64,000 bases of DNA, from the NCBI GenBank assembly GCA_016703005.1, contig JADJCX010000016.1:1-64000 (forward strand). The letters run 5' to 3'. The DNA is from Flavobacteriales bacterium. GTDB taxonomy: Bacteria; Bacteroidota; Bacteroidia; Flavobacteriales_F; PHOS-HE28. Below, one piece after another: positions 45,289 to 55,871 of this stretch (position 1 is the stretch's first letter; each line of letters begins with the position of its first letter). The position numbers and the translations under genes were made by a program. The notes beneath the pieces are model-generated. The model saw only the letters and a program-made list of their open reading frames with translations. It was not told the DNA's origin and ran no database searches.

Positions 45289-46383
45289 TTAGGGGCAAGC
45301 GTAAGGGGTGCCGTCACTCACGCTATATGGCGAACAGAAGCCACGTCCCCCAGTGTACTGCCCAAAGGCTAGTTCGTCCAAGCTCTCATCCTTGAGCAGC
45401 CTATACTCTTCACTTGGAACGATGGTGCTGATGTTCCCCGGTGCACGTTCAAAGTAGCGGCTCACGAAGATCCCATAACCGTTTGTGACATTGGTGAAGT
45501 CCGGTCGATCCTCAACGATGCCAGTAACGGGCGCGCCCAAGAGCAGGAACGTGTGGAAGTCATCGTTCGCAACTGCCCAATGGAAGGTGATCCCAAGGAA
45601 TTCCCTACGGTCCAAGCCGGCATCCGCCTCGGGCACCAATTCGCCAATGGTTCTGTAGAAGTCCTCTCCGACCATTACCACCGAAAGCTCCGACCCATTA
45701 TTACCCTCCGCTACGACGCTCCCAAGGAATCTTGTGAAGCTGATCGTGTCGCTTACACCGCCGCGCACCTCTATGTAGTAGAAGGTGTAGTAGGCTTCAT
45801 AGCGTCTGCCATCGGAATCCTTGTACCACTTCAACTCATAGTTCTGATAACCAAAGGAACTCACGAAGTTCGGCCTAAAGGAAGTAGGAGCGGAAAGGTT
45901 GCTGCTGAGAGCGAAATCATTGACGATCTCAGTTCTGGCACTGATAGCCACGCCCTTTGCGACCGCTCCGAAACGGTACTGGTGGTCCTGGTTCAACGTG
46001 GCGTTGAAGTAATAGACCTTCTGGTCGGGGTAGTGGAAGGTCCCGGGCAGGCGATCCTCAACAGTGGTATCCCTCAACATGAACACTTGAACCAGGTTGT
46101 TCCCATCCCATTCCTCAACACGGGCGGTGTCCAACTGCTCACCACTGTACTCGTTGCTATCCGGTATGGCAGCATAAACGAGCGCGTTGCCTTCGCCCTG
46201 GAAGGCGCGATTGATCTTAACGTAGTGCGTGGTTTCCGGCGTGAGCCCATCGGGCTTGGTGATGCTCAACGTAGCATACACGATCGGAATCTCTTTGTAC
46301 GGCGCATTCACGTCGATCTCTGTGCTGCAATTCCAAGCCAGCAATGCCAGCAAGCTCATGGTAAAGGCGGTTCTCTTCATCAT
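45289..46383 (-). CDS. Predicted lipoprotein of unknown function
   Basis: The protein is 364 residues from ATG 46383 (or 46380). It has a short signal peptide with the lipobox-like sequence LLALLAWNCSTEI, so Cys19 or so is lipidated and the protein is exported. It is beta-rich, with EIPIVYATLSITKPDGLTPE near the N-terminus and many aromatic/acidic motifs. It looks like an outer-membrane lipoprotein of the DUF4249 type, an assignment I hold weakly. The upstream extension to 46602 is rejected because the signal peptide begins at 46383. Confidence 0.65.
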   Translation of the reverse strand: MMKRTAFTMSLLALLAWNCSTEIDVNAPYKEIPIVYATLSITKPDGLTPETTHYVKINRAFQGEGNALVYAAIPDSNEYSGEQLDTARVEEWDGNNLVQVFMLRDTTVEDRLPGTFHYPDQKVYYFNATLNQDHQYRFGAVAKGVAISARTEIVNDFALSSNLSAPTSFRPNFVSSFGYQNYELKWYKDSDGRRYEAYYTFYYIEVRGGVSDTISFTRFLGSVVAEGNNGSELSVVMVGEDFYRTIGELVPEADAGLDRREFLGITFHWAVANDDFHTFLLLGAPVTGIVEDRPDFTNVTNGYGIFVSRYFERAPGNISTIVPSEEYRLLKDESLDELAFGQYTGGRGFCSPYSVSDGTPYACP

Positions 46384-46567
46384 TGCGGTTGGTCCTTCCG
46401 CGCCGCGCGGAGGTGGCCAAAAGTAACTGAGTATGGACAGGCGATCCTGCCGTACGCCGAAGGCTTCCTGCCGTTCCTGTATTCCCGTGCACCTCTGCCG
46501 CGTGCGCGCCACTCCCCGGCGGATAGCTTTGGCCGCCTCTGAGCGATCTGCCAGAAAGCACCTACCA

Positions 46568-47383
46568 ATGAGCAAGACGAAGGAAGCCAAGCGTGTAACC
46601 ACCCACGTTTTGCAGGAAATGAAGGCCAGCGGTCAGCGCATTTCGATGATCACGGCCTATGACTACTCGCTTGCGCGGTTGGTCGATGGCGCGGGCATTG
46701 ACGTGATCTTGGTCGGCGATAGCGCCAGCAATGTCATGGCCGGTCATGAGCCCCCGTTGCCCATTACGCTCGACCAGATGATCTACCACGCTTGCGGGGT
46801 GGTGCGCGGCTGCGAGCGGGCCTTGATCGTTGTAGACCTTCCGTTCGGCACGTATCAAGGGAACACCAAGCTGGCGCTCAGCAGTGCCATACGGATCATG
46901 AAGGAGAGCGGTGCGCATGCCGTGAAACTCGAGGGAGGCAGGGAAGTGGCGGGTTCAGTTGAGCGGATCCTATCGGCCGGTATTCCGGTCATGGGCCATT
47001 TGGGACTGACACCACAGAGCATCTACAAATTCGGAACCTACGTGGTGCGGGCCAAGGAGGAAGCGGAAGCCCAGCGGTTGCGTGAAGATGCCAAACTCTT
47101 GGAGGAAGCGGGCTGCTTCGCCATTGTGCTGGAGAAGATCCCGGCGGCCTTGGCAACGGAGGTCGCGCGAAGCGTAAGTATCCCGGTTATTGGTATCGGT
47201 GCCGGGGCAGGGGTGGACGGGCAGGTCCTCGTACTCCACGACATGCTTGGCATCAACAAGGAATTCAATCCGCGGTTCTTGCGTCGCTATGCGGACCTGC
47301 ACCACATCATCACGGATGCGGTAGGCAATTACATCAGCGATGTGCGTTCCGGCGATTTCCCGAACACCGAGGAGCAATACTGA
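46568..47383 (+). CDS. panB: 3-methyl-2-oxobutanoate hydroxymethyltransferase
   Basis: The protein is 271 residues from ATG 46568 and is the first step of the pantothenate (CoA) pathway, transferring a hydroxymethyl group to ketoisovalerate. The family motifs are visible: MITAYDYSLARLVDGAG, ILVGDSASNVMAGH (Mg-binding Asp), VVDLPFGTYQ, AVKLEGG, VMGHLGLTPQSI and PVIGIGAGAGVDGQVLVLHDM. It overlaps no neighbour, and the pseudouridine synthase starts 4 bp after it. Confidence 0.95.
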   Translation: MSKTKEAKRVTTHVLQEMKASGQRISMITAYDYSLARLVDGAGIDVILVGDSASNVMAGHEPPLPITLDQMIYHACGVVRGCERALIVVDLPFGTYQGNTKLALSSAIRIMKESGAHAVKLEGGREVAGSVERILSAGIPVMGHLGLTPQSIYKFGTYVVRAKEEAEAQRLREDAKLLEEAGCFAIVLEKIPAALATEVARSVSIPVIGIGAGAGVDGQVLVLHDMLGINKEFNPRFLRRYADLHHIITDAVGNYISDVRSGDFPNTEEQY

Positions 47384-47387
47384 CCCC

Positions 47388-48071
47388 GTGGAAGTGCTAT
47401 GGAGCGATGCCCATTTCGTCGTGGTACAGAAGCCCGCAGGCTTGCCCGTGCAAGCGGACAAAACCGGTGATCCTTCTGTTCTCGATGTGATCACCGCGCA
47501 ATGGGGCTCGGAAGGAAGCACTCAATTGCCCGGACTGCCCCATCGATTGGACCGACCCGTGACGGGTGCGTTATTGCTCACGCGTACGGCTGAAGCACTT
47601 GCCGCCATCAACATGCTGTTCTCACGCCATGCGGTGCGGAAAACGTATTGGGCGATCGTTTCAGGCGTGCCTGCTGCCAGCGGCGTGTGGAAACACCGAT
47701 TGATCCAGGACCCCAAAACACATAAAGCATACGTGGCGCGTCCTGAGCAGGAGGCAACAGATGCCGAACTGCAGTTCGAATGCCTTGCACAAGGCGATCG
47801 ATATGCCTTGCTCAAGTTGGAGCCCAAAGGCGGTTCCTTTCACCAAATGCGCGCCCAATGTGCTGCTGCAGGTCATCCGATAAAAGGCGATGTGAAATAC
47901 GGTGCGCGCAGGGGGGAGCCTGACCGGTCGATCGCACTACATGCGCGTTCCCTTGAGTTCAGGCATCCTTTCAGTGGTGCTCGGCAGTTCATCGAAGCGC
48001 CTGCACCATCCGCCCCGCTGTGGAAGGCGCTCCTCAGCAAAGCAGGTCTGGTAGACGGGGTTTCGCCCTGA
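47388..48071 (+). CDS. RluA-family RNA pseudouridine synthase
   Basis: The protein is 227 residues from GTG 47388, four bases past the panB stop, so the two are one transcript. It isomerises uridine to pseudouridine in rRNA or tRNA. The catalytic motif HRLDRPVTGALLL contains the active Asp, and the other family segments are present (ADAHFVVVQKPAGLPV-like at the N-terminus, RKTYWAIV, LLKLEPKGGSFHQMRAQ). An N-terminal S4 domain is absent, as in the smaller subgroup of the family, so the target site cannot be given. Confidence 0.88.
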   Translation: MEVLWSDAHFVVVQKPAGLPVQADKTGDPSVLDVITAQWGSEGSTQLPGLPHRLDRPVTGALLLTRTAEALAAINMLFSRHAVRKTYWAIVSGVPAASGVWKHRLIQDPKTHKAYVARPEQEATDAELQFECLAQGDRYALLKLEPKGGSFHQMRAQCAAAGHPIKGDVKYGARRGEPDRSIALHARSLEFRHPFSGARQFIEAPAPSAPLWKALLSKAGLVDGVSP

Positions 48072-48150
48072 AGCCGGACAGTTCGCACCGATCACCGATC
48101 GCTTCTACGGGTACATTCGATTTGCCCGATACCATTCCGGCTTCTTCCTC

Positions 48151-49557
48151 ATGCGCATCGTTACTACGCCACTTGCTATTGCCTTCATCGCCAGCACCCA
48201 AGCGCAAGTGCTGATCAGCGATTCCCTGATCAACTCCATGACCGTAGCCGAACTACAAGCACAGGGAGTGGGCGATGCCGACTTCGATATCGATGTGTAC
48301 AAGGTGCGCTACTATACTGTGGATCCACAGGGCCAGCCGACGATAGCCAGCGGGGCCATGGTGGTGCCGCAGGGCATATGCTACTTCCCATTGGCTTGTT
48401 ACCATCACGGCACCATAGTCGAGCGCGAGGCCGTTCCCAGTCGACTTAGTTCTGAGATCATCGTTGGGTATTTCCTCGGTGGGTCAGGATATGTGAGCGT
48501 ATTGCCTGACTACGTGGGTTTAGGCGATTCACAGATCCTTCATCCTTATATGCATGCGGCCACAGAATCAGCCGCAGCGCTGGACCTGATGCGGGCGGCG
48601 CGGGAGTTCTGTGGGGCGAACGGCATTCAATTGAACGGGCAGGTTTTTCTGGCCGGTTACTCGCAAGGCGGACATGCAAGTATGGCTACGCACAAAACGA
48701 TACAGGAACAGTTTGGCGGTGAGTTCAATGTAACGGCGAATGCCCCCTGCAGTGGGCCCTACCAGTTGAGCGGCGTGCAGGCACAGGCCATGATCGACAC
48801 GATACCCTATCCAGCGCCGTATTACTTGCCATACATCGTGTACAGCTATGCCAGCATTTACCCGGACCTCGCCGCGATCCTACCCGACGTTTTCCAACCA
48901 CCGTATGATGTGCTCCTTCCACCGTTGTTCGATGGAACGCACAGTGCGGGCGATATCGATGCGGTGATGCCTACGGTCCCAAGCCAGGCGCTACAATCAG
49001 CCATGTTGCAAGCTTTCAGCACTGACCCGCAACATCCCTTCAGGCTGGCGCTTCAGGAGAATGACAATTTCGACTGGGCGCCGCAAGCCCCGGTATGGAT
49101 GTTTTATTGCGAGGGCGACGGACACGTATTCTATGAAAACACGATCGCAGCATTGCAGGCCATGAACGCGAACAATGCACCGAACGTTCTTGCCAGCAGC
49201 ATGGGTGTTACGAATGACCACGGTGCTTGTGCTTTGCCCGCGCTGATGGCAGCGAAGTCTTGGTTCGATGGGTTAAAAGGGGACTGCACATGGGACGGGG
49301 TCAGTGAAGCGAAAGCAACGCGTTGGACCGTATATCCGAACCCTTCCTCATCGGGTTGGACCATTGAGTGCGCGAGCGCAATGGATCGAACGGATTGGCA
49401 GCTGACCAACGCTCACGGCTGCGTTATTACGGGTGGAACCTCCTCCAACCTTTTCGTTTTCAACATCCCAACCGATGGGTTGCCCGCGGGATGCTACTTG
49501 TTGCGGCTTGTTTCGGAGCGTTCGGTTCAGATGACCACCGTGTTAGTGGAACGGTGA
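48151..49557 (+). CDS. Secreted lipase-like alpha/beta hydrolase with T9SS domain
   Basis: The protein is 468 residues with a signal peptide (MRIVTTPLAIAFIASTQAQ). The body has the secretory-lipase-like features GSGYVSVLPDYVGLGDS, HPYMHAATESAAALDLMRAA and the nucleophile elbow GYSQGG (Ser171). A later Asp (EGDGHVFYEN) and His (VTNDHGACALPA) complete a plausible triad. The C-terminus has a T9SS type A domain (VYPNPSSSGWTIEC ... LRLVSERSVQMTTVLVER). A T9SS-exported lipase or esterase is the best reading; the substrate is unknown. Confidence 0.85.
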   Translation: MRIVTTPLAIAFIASTQAQVLISDSLINSMTVAELQAQGVGDADFDIDVYKVRYYTVDPQGQPTIASGAMVVPQGICYFPLACYHHGTIVEREAVPSRLSSEIIVGYFLGGSGYVSVLPDYVGLGDSQILHPYMHAATESAAALDLMRAAREFCGANGIQLNGQVFLAGYSQGGHASMATHKTIQEQFGGEFNVTANAPCSGPYQLSGVQAQAMIDTIPYPAPYYLPYIVYSYASIYPDLAAILPDVFQPPYDVLLPPLFDGTHSAGDIDAVMPTVPSQALQSAMLQAFSTDPQHPFRLALQENDNFDWAPQAPVWMFYCEGDGHVFYENTIAALQAMNANNAPNVLASSMGVTNDHGACALPALMAAKSWFDGLKGDCTWDGVSEAKATRWTVYPNPSSSGWTIECASAMDRTDWQLTNAHGCVITGGTSSNLFVFNIPTDGLPAGCYLLRLVSERSVQMTTVLVER

Positions 49558-49564
49558 TCCGGTT

Positions 49565-52060
49565 CTAGGTCGGATCAACATCCGTGACAAGTCGCACCGA
49601 CGAGTGGGGCTTCTGTGCGAAAAAACGATCGATCGTATCGCGCAACGCTTCTTTCTCGGCGTGATGCGCACTGCGTTGGATCTTCACCAATACGTTGCGC
49701 AAGTACTGCGTACGCACGCGTGCCACGGTAGGTGTCTCGGGGCCCAGCACGCGGTCGCCGAAGATGGGTCGCAAAGCATCGGTCAACGCTTGTGCGGTCG
49801 CCGCCACCCGTTCTTCTTTCACGTGTTTCAACGATAGCCGCACCAACCGGCTGAACGGAGGGTACAAGTGTTTACGGCGTTGCTCGATCTCGCGAACATA
49901 AAAACCTTCAACGTCGTGGTGCCTCACATAGCCGATAACAGGGTGCGTCGGATCGTTGGTCTGTAGGGCTACGGTGCCCGCTTTCTGTCGTCGTCCTGCT
50001 CTGCCGGCGACTTGGGCCATCAGTTGAAAAGCCCGTTCATGCGCCCTGAACTCAGGGAAGCGCAATAGACCATCGGCGCTGAGCACACCAACAAGGCTCA
50101 CATGGTCGAAGTCGAGCCCTTTCGTCACCATCTGTGTGCCCACCAGTATGTCAATAGCCCCTTCGCTGAAGTCGGTGAGAATGCGCTGGTATGCATGCTT
50201 GCCACGGGTGGTGTCCTGATCCATGCGAGCGATGCGCGCGTCCGGGAAGATCAACGCAAGATCCTCTTCGACCTTTTCCGTTCCGAACCCCAGCATGCGC
50301 AGTCGGCGACTTCCGCATTTGGCGCAGGCGGTCGGAGGTTCGTATTCCCGCCCACAGTAATGGCAACTGAGCCGATGCCGCCGCTTGTGATAGGTGAGGC
50401 TTACGTCACACTGCTCGCATTCGGGGGTCCAATCACAGATCTCACATTGCCACAGCGGGACATATCCGCGCCTGTTCTGGAAAAGGATCACCTGCTCGCG
50501 CTGGGCCAGGGCCCCGGTGATCTTGTCCAGCAGGGCTTGGGCGAAATGTCCTCTCATCAACTTGCGTTTTCGCGCATCGGCCAGATCGATCGTTTCGATC
50601 GCGGGCATGGGCGCATCGCCGAAACGCGTGATGAGTTCACCATGGCCGTACTTGCCGTTCCGCGCGTTGTACAACGACTCGATGCTCGGCGTGGCACTGC
50701 CAAGCAATACACGGGCATTGTGCAAGCGTGCCAGCAGGATGGCCGTATCGCGAGCGTGGTAGCGCGGTGCCGGGTCCTGTTGTTTGTAGCTCGGCTCGTG
50801 CTCCTCATCCACCACGATCAATCCAAGCCTGCTGAAAGGCAAAAGCACCGCACTGCGCGCGCCAAGCACGATCGGGGCTGAGAGTGGCTCATCCAGTATC
50901 CGCTTCCATATTCCCGCCCGCTCGCTTTGTGACAAGCGCGAGTGGTACACCAGTACGCGATCGCCGAACCACTTACGCAATCGTCCGATCACTTGGGTGG
51001 TGAGTGCGATCTCCGGCAACAGATAGAGGGCTTGCTCACCGCGGGCAACCGCTTCGCTGATCAGTTGGATGTACAACTCGGTCTTGCCGCTGGCAGTGAC
51101 ACCGCGTAACAAACTCACTGGGTGCTGGGCCATTTGCAGCTTCACCTCTGCGAGCGCGATACTTTGGGCGGGCGAGAAAGTGATGTTGACGGGACCAGTA
51201 TTCGAAGTGGGCGAATGCTCTTCCTTCCGGTCGAACGTTTCCAATACACCTTTCCTCTCCAACTGCTTGATCACAGTGCCGTCAACACCACTGCTCTTCT
51301 GCAAGGCGGTGCGTTTCACGGGGCGTTCGCGGGGGCCGAAGCAACCGCTCAGTTCAACGAATTTCATCAACGTCCGGAGCTGTTTCTCCGACCCCTTGGC
51401 CTCAAGCGCATCGAACCAGTGATGCAGCATATCCTCCGAAGCCGCTTTTGTACCGAGTTTCACGTACGTCTCCGTTGGTTCAGTATAGCGTTCCTTCAAT
51501 TCCTCCGCCAAGGTGACCACGCCGGCACTGATCAGTTCATTCACCGTGGAAGTGGCGTCCGTGCTACCTACCACTTCGCGGAGCGTTTCCATGGTCAGCA
51601 CCGGCTGAAGCTCCAATGCATCAAGCACTCGCAGCGCACGTGTGCTCAGTTGTTTTTCGTCCACGCTTGAACCACTTGCGGCGATCCGGCTTTCGCTGGT
51701 GAGCATGAACACGCTGGGGAGTGCCGCGGCCATTACTTCACCCGGACCGCACAGATAGTAGGCGGCCATTTCATCCCATAGATCGAGCTGATGGTCGTTC
51801 GCCAATGGCGACAGGTCAAGTACTGCACGAACCGCCTTTGGCTTCACGCCTATCGGGGCTACCTGATGTACGCGGCGCACAATACCGGTGTAGACCTTCT
51901 CCCGACCCCGGCCCATGGGAACAACAACGCGGCGACCAGGGGCTGCTTGAGCGCGAAGATCCTCCGGCAACGCGTATGTAAGGGCGCTGGGGAATGCCAG
52001 CGGCAACAGCACGTCGGCATACCACTGTTTCAGTTCTTGCGATCGGTCGATACTTCCCAT
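49565..52060 (-). CDS. priA: Primosomal replication helicase PriA
   Basis: The protein is 831 residues from ATG 52060, chosen because MGSIDRSQELKQWYADVLLP matches the usual start better than the extra 21 residues from 52123. It restarts replication at stalled forks. The features are the N-terminal DNA-binding domain (VVVPMGRGREKVYTGIV), Walker A GVTASGKTELY, the DEEH box (VVDEEHEPSYKQ), ATPSIES, two zinc-binding clusters (CEICDWTPECEQCD, CHYCGREYEPPTACAKCG) and helicase motifs V-VI (GTQMVTKGLDFDHVSLVGV, QVAGRAGRR). It is divergently placed from the gene at 52174. Confidence 0.95.
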   Translation of the reverse strand: MGSIDRSQELKQWYADVLLPLAFPSALTYALPEDLRAQAAPGRRVVVPMGRGREKVYTGIVRRVHQVAPIGVKPKAVRAVLDLSPLANDHQLDLWDEMAAYYLCGPGEVMAAALPSVFMLTSESRIAASGSSVDEKQLSTRALRVLDALELQPVLTMETLREVVGSTDATSTVNELISAGVVTLAEELKERYTEPTETYVKLGTKAASEDMLHHWFDALEAKGSEKQLRTLMKFVELSGCFGPRERPVKRTALQKSSGVDGTVIKQLERKGVLETFDRKEEHSPTSNTGPVNITFSPAQSIALAEVKLQMAQHPVSLLRGVTASGKTELYIQLISEAVARGEQALYLLPEIALTTQVIGRLRKWFGDRVLVYHSRLSQSERAGIWKRILDEPLSAPIVLGARSAVLLPFSRLGLIVVDEEHEPSYKQQDPAPRYHARDTAILLARLHNARVLLGSATPSIESLYNARNGKYGHGELITRFGDAPMPAIETIDLADARKRKLMRGHFAQALLDKITGALAQREQVILFQNRRGYVPLWQCEICDWTPECEQCDVSLTYHKRRHRLSCHYCGREYEPPTACAKCGSRRLRMLGFGTEKVEEDLALIFPDARIARMDQDTTRGKHAYQRILTDFSEGAIDILVGTQMVTKGLDFDHVSLVGVLSADGLLRFPEFRAHERAFQLMAQVAGRAGRRQKAGTVALQTNDPTHPVIGYVRHHDVEGFYVREIEQRRKHLYPPFSRLVRLSLKHVKEERVAATAQALTDALRPIFGDRVLGPETPTVARVRTQYLRNVLVKIQRSAHHAEKEALRDTIDRFFAQKPHSSVRLVTDVDPT

Positions 52061-52173
52061 GTGACGCGCCACGAAGGAAGGTGCTTGGGCGGCATCCAGT
52101 ATCTGTGACAGGACGCCAACCATGCATAACTATGTGTGGCACCCGTTCGGGACATGGGCTATTTTCGGCGCCC

Positions 52174-54584
52174 GTGAAGAAGCACCCGTTCAGGATCATT
52201 CTGCTTGTTTGCTTGCTGGTTCCGGTGCTGAGCGCTGAGGCACAACTGACGGTCAGTAATACGCTCACCCCTCAACAGATCGTACAAACCGTCCTGCTCG
52301 GGCCGGGTGTCACGGCTAGCAATATCACTTTCCAGGGCGACCCCGATCAGATCGGTACGTTCAGCGGGATCTTGAGCAATATCGGAATGTCCAGTGGTAT
52401 GGTGATGTGTTCCGGTAGCATCAACGTTGCCCCTGGTCCGAACAACAGTGCAAGCCTCACGGTTGGCGGTGGCAATTTCGGTGTGGGTGATCCGGATTGG
52501 ACACCATTGTCAGTGTACTGCCATTTCCGCCCAGTACGAATGATAGGGCGGTACTTGAATTCGACTTCATTCCGACCGGTGATTCGTTGGCGTTCAATTT
52601 TGTGTTCGGGAGTGAGGAGTACAACGAGTACACCTGCGGAACCGTAACGGATGTCTTTGGTTTCTTCCTCAGCGGGCCGGGGATCAGCGGCCCCTTCACC
52701 AACAACGCCGAGAACATCGCCCTGATCCCGGGTACCAACATCCCGGTCGCGATCAATACGGTCAATTTGGGTGTTGCTGGCGCAAATGGTCAGGCGGTGA
52801 ATTGTGCTGCATTCGACCCGAACTGGGCGGCCAACAATATTTACTTCACCAACAACTCCCCTGGGGTTACGGTGCAGTATGATGGCTTCACCGTTGTGTT
52901 GACCGCTACGGCCCAGGTGCAGTGTGGACAGACGTATCACATTAAGCTGGCGATCGCCGACGTGAGCGACACAGCATTCGATAGTGGGGTTTTCATAGAA
53001 GCAGGTAGTTTCCAGAGCAATGCTGTTTCACTGTCCACACAGATCAACGCGGGTGGCCAGGACAGCACGATCTATGGAGGTTGCGGGGAGGCAACGTTGT
53101 GCCTAAGCCGCGGTGGCGACCTGTCTTTGCCCGAGACGGTGCAGTTCATCACAAGTGGTGTGGCCCTAGAAGGGGAGGACTACAATAACGTGCCGAACAG
53201 TTTCACCTTTCTCCCAGGCGAGGACAGCATTTTTGTGAGCATTACCGCAACCTTGGATGCATTAACGGAAGGCCCTGAACTGGTTGAGATCTTGGCCATC
53301 GCCAATGGCAACTGCGGCGTTGATAGCACGTTCCTCCATTTCTATATCGACGACGCTCCGTTGATCGACCTGGTGATGAGCAATGACACTGTTCTCCCGT
53401 GCAACGACAGTGTATTCGTCAGCGGAGTCGCCACTGGGGGTTATGGCACTCTTGTTCTTGATTGGAATACGACCATTGCGGATGGTACCACCGGTGCATG
53501 GGTGGCTCCGGCTGCAACCACCACCTATACGATTGTTGTCACGGATGATTGTGGAGTAGTGACCGAGACCGGCAGCGTAACTGTAACGGTACCTGTGCCG
53601 GACCCATTGGTGGTTCAGGCCTTTCCTGACACCACTGTTCTTTGCCCGGAAAGCGCCGTTGGGCTGTTCTCCTTGGTCACTGGCGGTACTACCCCGTACG
53701 CATACTCTTGGACCGGCGGCTTGGGATCGAGCAGTACGGGCAACGTAGCTCCCCCTGTGACACAATCGTGGTCCGTCACGGTAACCGATAATTGTGGGTT
53801 CACCACGGTTGATGCAGTCACCGTCACGGTGGATTATGACACGATCGACGTAGTGACGAGTGCCGACACGAGCATCTGTCGTGGCGATACGGCGTTCCTC
53901 GATGCGGTCGCATCCGCTGGTACGGGCGATTATGAATTCGTGTGGAGCAATGGGGTTATAGGGCCGTTGAACCCCGTTACGCCAGGAGCGAACGCATCCT
54001 ACTCAGTTACCGCTACCGATGAATGCGGGATCAGCGCTGTTGACGATGTTATGGTAGGAGTGAACGCACCTGTCGCCGCATTCAGCTACACGGGCAGTGT
54101 TTACGTAACGAATTTCCCTGTGCAGTTCTTGGATGAAAGTGTTGGGGCGACCAGCTGGTTCTGGGATTTCGATCTCCCCGATCTGACCAGCACCGACCAG
54201 TATCCGGTCGTCGCATTCGAAAGCGATGGGTTCTTCAATGTGATGCTCGCTATTGTCGCTGAGCTGGGATGCGTCGACACCACATACCGCAACATTCTGA
54301 TCGACCCTGAGCTGCAGTTCTATGCGCCGAATGCGTTCTCGCCGGATGGTGGTGGGCCGAACGAGGTGTTCTTTGGTAACGGTGTCGGGTTGCTCAAGTA
54401 TCACATGCGCATCTTCGATCGATGGGGGGAGTTGGTTTTCGAGACCGAAGAACTCTACGGTGCCTGGAACGGTAATGTTGGCGGTGCCGAGGCACCTACC
54501 GGCGTCTATGTCTATTGGTTCCGTGTGCAGGGCATAAGTGGCGAAGTGCAAGAGCACATCGGCCATGTCACCTTGCTTCGTTGA
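52174..54584 (+). CDS. Surface protein with choice-of-anchor L and gliding-motility C-terminal domain (frameshifted)
   Basis: The start is GTG 52174, opening a signal peptide (VKKHPFRIILLVCLLVPVLS). The choice-of-anchor L domain spans the frameshift near 52496, where GATTGGAC should be read as GATTTGGAC. With the T restored the sequence reads GDPDLDTIVSVLPFP, and the gene is 2,412 nt (803 residues). A Calx-beta-like segment, PKD domain (TSWFWDFDLPDL) and CHU_C domain (APNAFSPDGGGPNEVF, RIFDRWGELVFE) follow. The choice-of-anchor L domain is known in Bacteroidota T9SS surface proteins. The GTG start lies 6 bp after a TATTTTCG box, so translation may be leaderless. Confidence 0.8.
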
Positions 54585-54687
54585 CCCCGCAGTTGGGCTT
54601 TGGACATGTAGATCAGTCCTAACGATCGGTCACGCGCAAGGCAACGATCCCAGGTTTCGAATTGTCTTGGTAACGATTCCCGTTGCC

Positions 54688-54849
54688 ATGTCATCAATAA
54701 AGAAATCGAACCCCAAGTCCAACGCGGACCGCACTGCCGTTGCATCGATCGAATACGATTTCCGTACGCCCCGATGGCAGGAGTATTACCGGAGAGTGCG
54801 AGCAACTGTAAAATTTCCGCGGTACTACAATAAGAAGGACAATTGGTAG
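54688..54849 (+). CDS. Small basic protein, 53 residues, doubtful
   Basis: An ATG at 54688 opens a short frame, MSSIKKSNPKSNADRTAVA, which continues with aromatic and basic residues (EYDFRTPRWQEYYRRV) and ends YNKKDNW. The composition is that of a soluble basic peptide. No family is recognised. It lies between two secreted-protein genes and may be chance, but its composition is less biased than that of the shadow frames around it. Confidence 0.35.
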   Translation: MSSIKKSNPKSNADRTAVASIEYDFRTPRWQEYYRRVRATVKFPRYYNKKDNW

Positions 54850-54908
54850 CACCGGCTGCCTGCCCGCTTTGAATTGTGGATAACCCTGTGGATCCATGTC
54901 CCTCAGGG

Positions 54909-54942
54909 TTGGGCTGAAGCCCCCGCCGCCCGGGTACCTTCG
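54909..54942 (+). promoter_or_regulatory. Candidate promoter TTG-N23-TACCTTCG
   Basis: TTG at 54909-54911 and TACCTTCG at 54935-54942 lie 23 bp apart, 30 bp upstream of the lipoprotein ATG at 54972. The -7 box is the TAnnTTCG variant seen elsewhere in this window. Confidence 0.45.
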
Positions 54943-54971
54943 TCGCCGAACGTTCACGAAATCGGTACGAC

Positions 54972-55871
54972 ATGTCCGCGTCCTTCTTAGCGAAATTGGC
55001 CCCAAGCCTCATAGCGCTCGCTTTTTTGCAGAGCTGTGGAGGGTCGGGCAGTCCGGATACATCCGCAGGTTCGGACGATAGTCTGACGCCCGGTACTTCC
55101 GCGGATCCCCGGTAATGAAGTTGGGGGCAAGCTCTTCAGTATTCCAGCCCTGTTCAAACGGCCCTGCTGATACGCAAGCTCGGGTTGGAGTACAGCCAGG
55201 ATCTGGTCATGTCTGCGTCATCGGTCGACGCGATGACAACAAAGACTTCCAAGGCCTTGGCCATGGGTATGTATGGCGCCGACCTAGCCTATCTCACCAT
55301 GTACAAGGACGGGCAACGTGCGGTGAGCACCTTGCAGGCCATCGAGCGTTTGGGCAACGCATTGGATGTCGGCAACGCCTTCGACCAGCCCTTGATGGAA
55401 CGGTTCAAGAACAACTTGAACAACGAGGACAGTTTGCTGCAACTCGGTAGCGAGGCTTATCGCGCAGCGGATAAGTACCTCAAGACGAACGACCGGACGG
55501 ATGTAAGCGCACTGATCTTGGCAGGTGGTTTCGTTGAGTCGCTATACCTGAGTACTTCAAGCCCAGGCGCCGAGAAAGACCAAGACCTTGCGAACCGGAT
55601 CGGAGAACAGAAGACGACATTGACCAACCTCATCGGTTTGTTAGGGGAAGTGGAAGATCAACAAGGTATATCAACCCTAACAGGGCAATTGCAGGAATTA
55701 AGGGTGCTTTTCACAGCAATTTCGCTTACGTACGAATACGCTGAACCGGTTACCGAAGAGGCCAAGAAGACCACGTACATCAACAGTTCCTCATCCGTTT
55801 CGATCACCGGGGATCAGCTGAAGGCCATTGCCAAGAAGATCGGGTCGATCCGCAATTCCATACTCGCATGA
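54972..55871 (+). CDS. Predicted lipoprotein (two compensating indels)
   Basis: ATG 54972 opens a signal peptide with a lipobox (LIALAFLQSCGGSG). The frame then needs two corrections. An extra C in GATCCCCGG near 55109 must be removed and one base near 55152 (ATTCC-AGC) must be added. These cancel, so start and stop are in the same frame 900 nt apart, and the restored text reads ADPGNEVGGKLFSIPSPVQT. The mature part (LEYSQDLVMSASSVDAMTTK ... YMYGADLAYLTMYKDG-like) is a helical Bacteroidota lipoprotein family of unknown role. The next gene overlaps by ATGA. Confidence 0.75.
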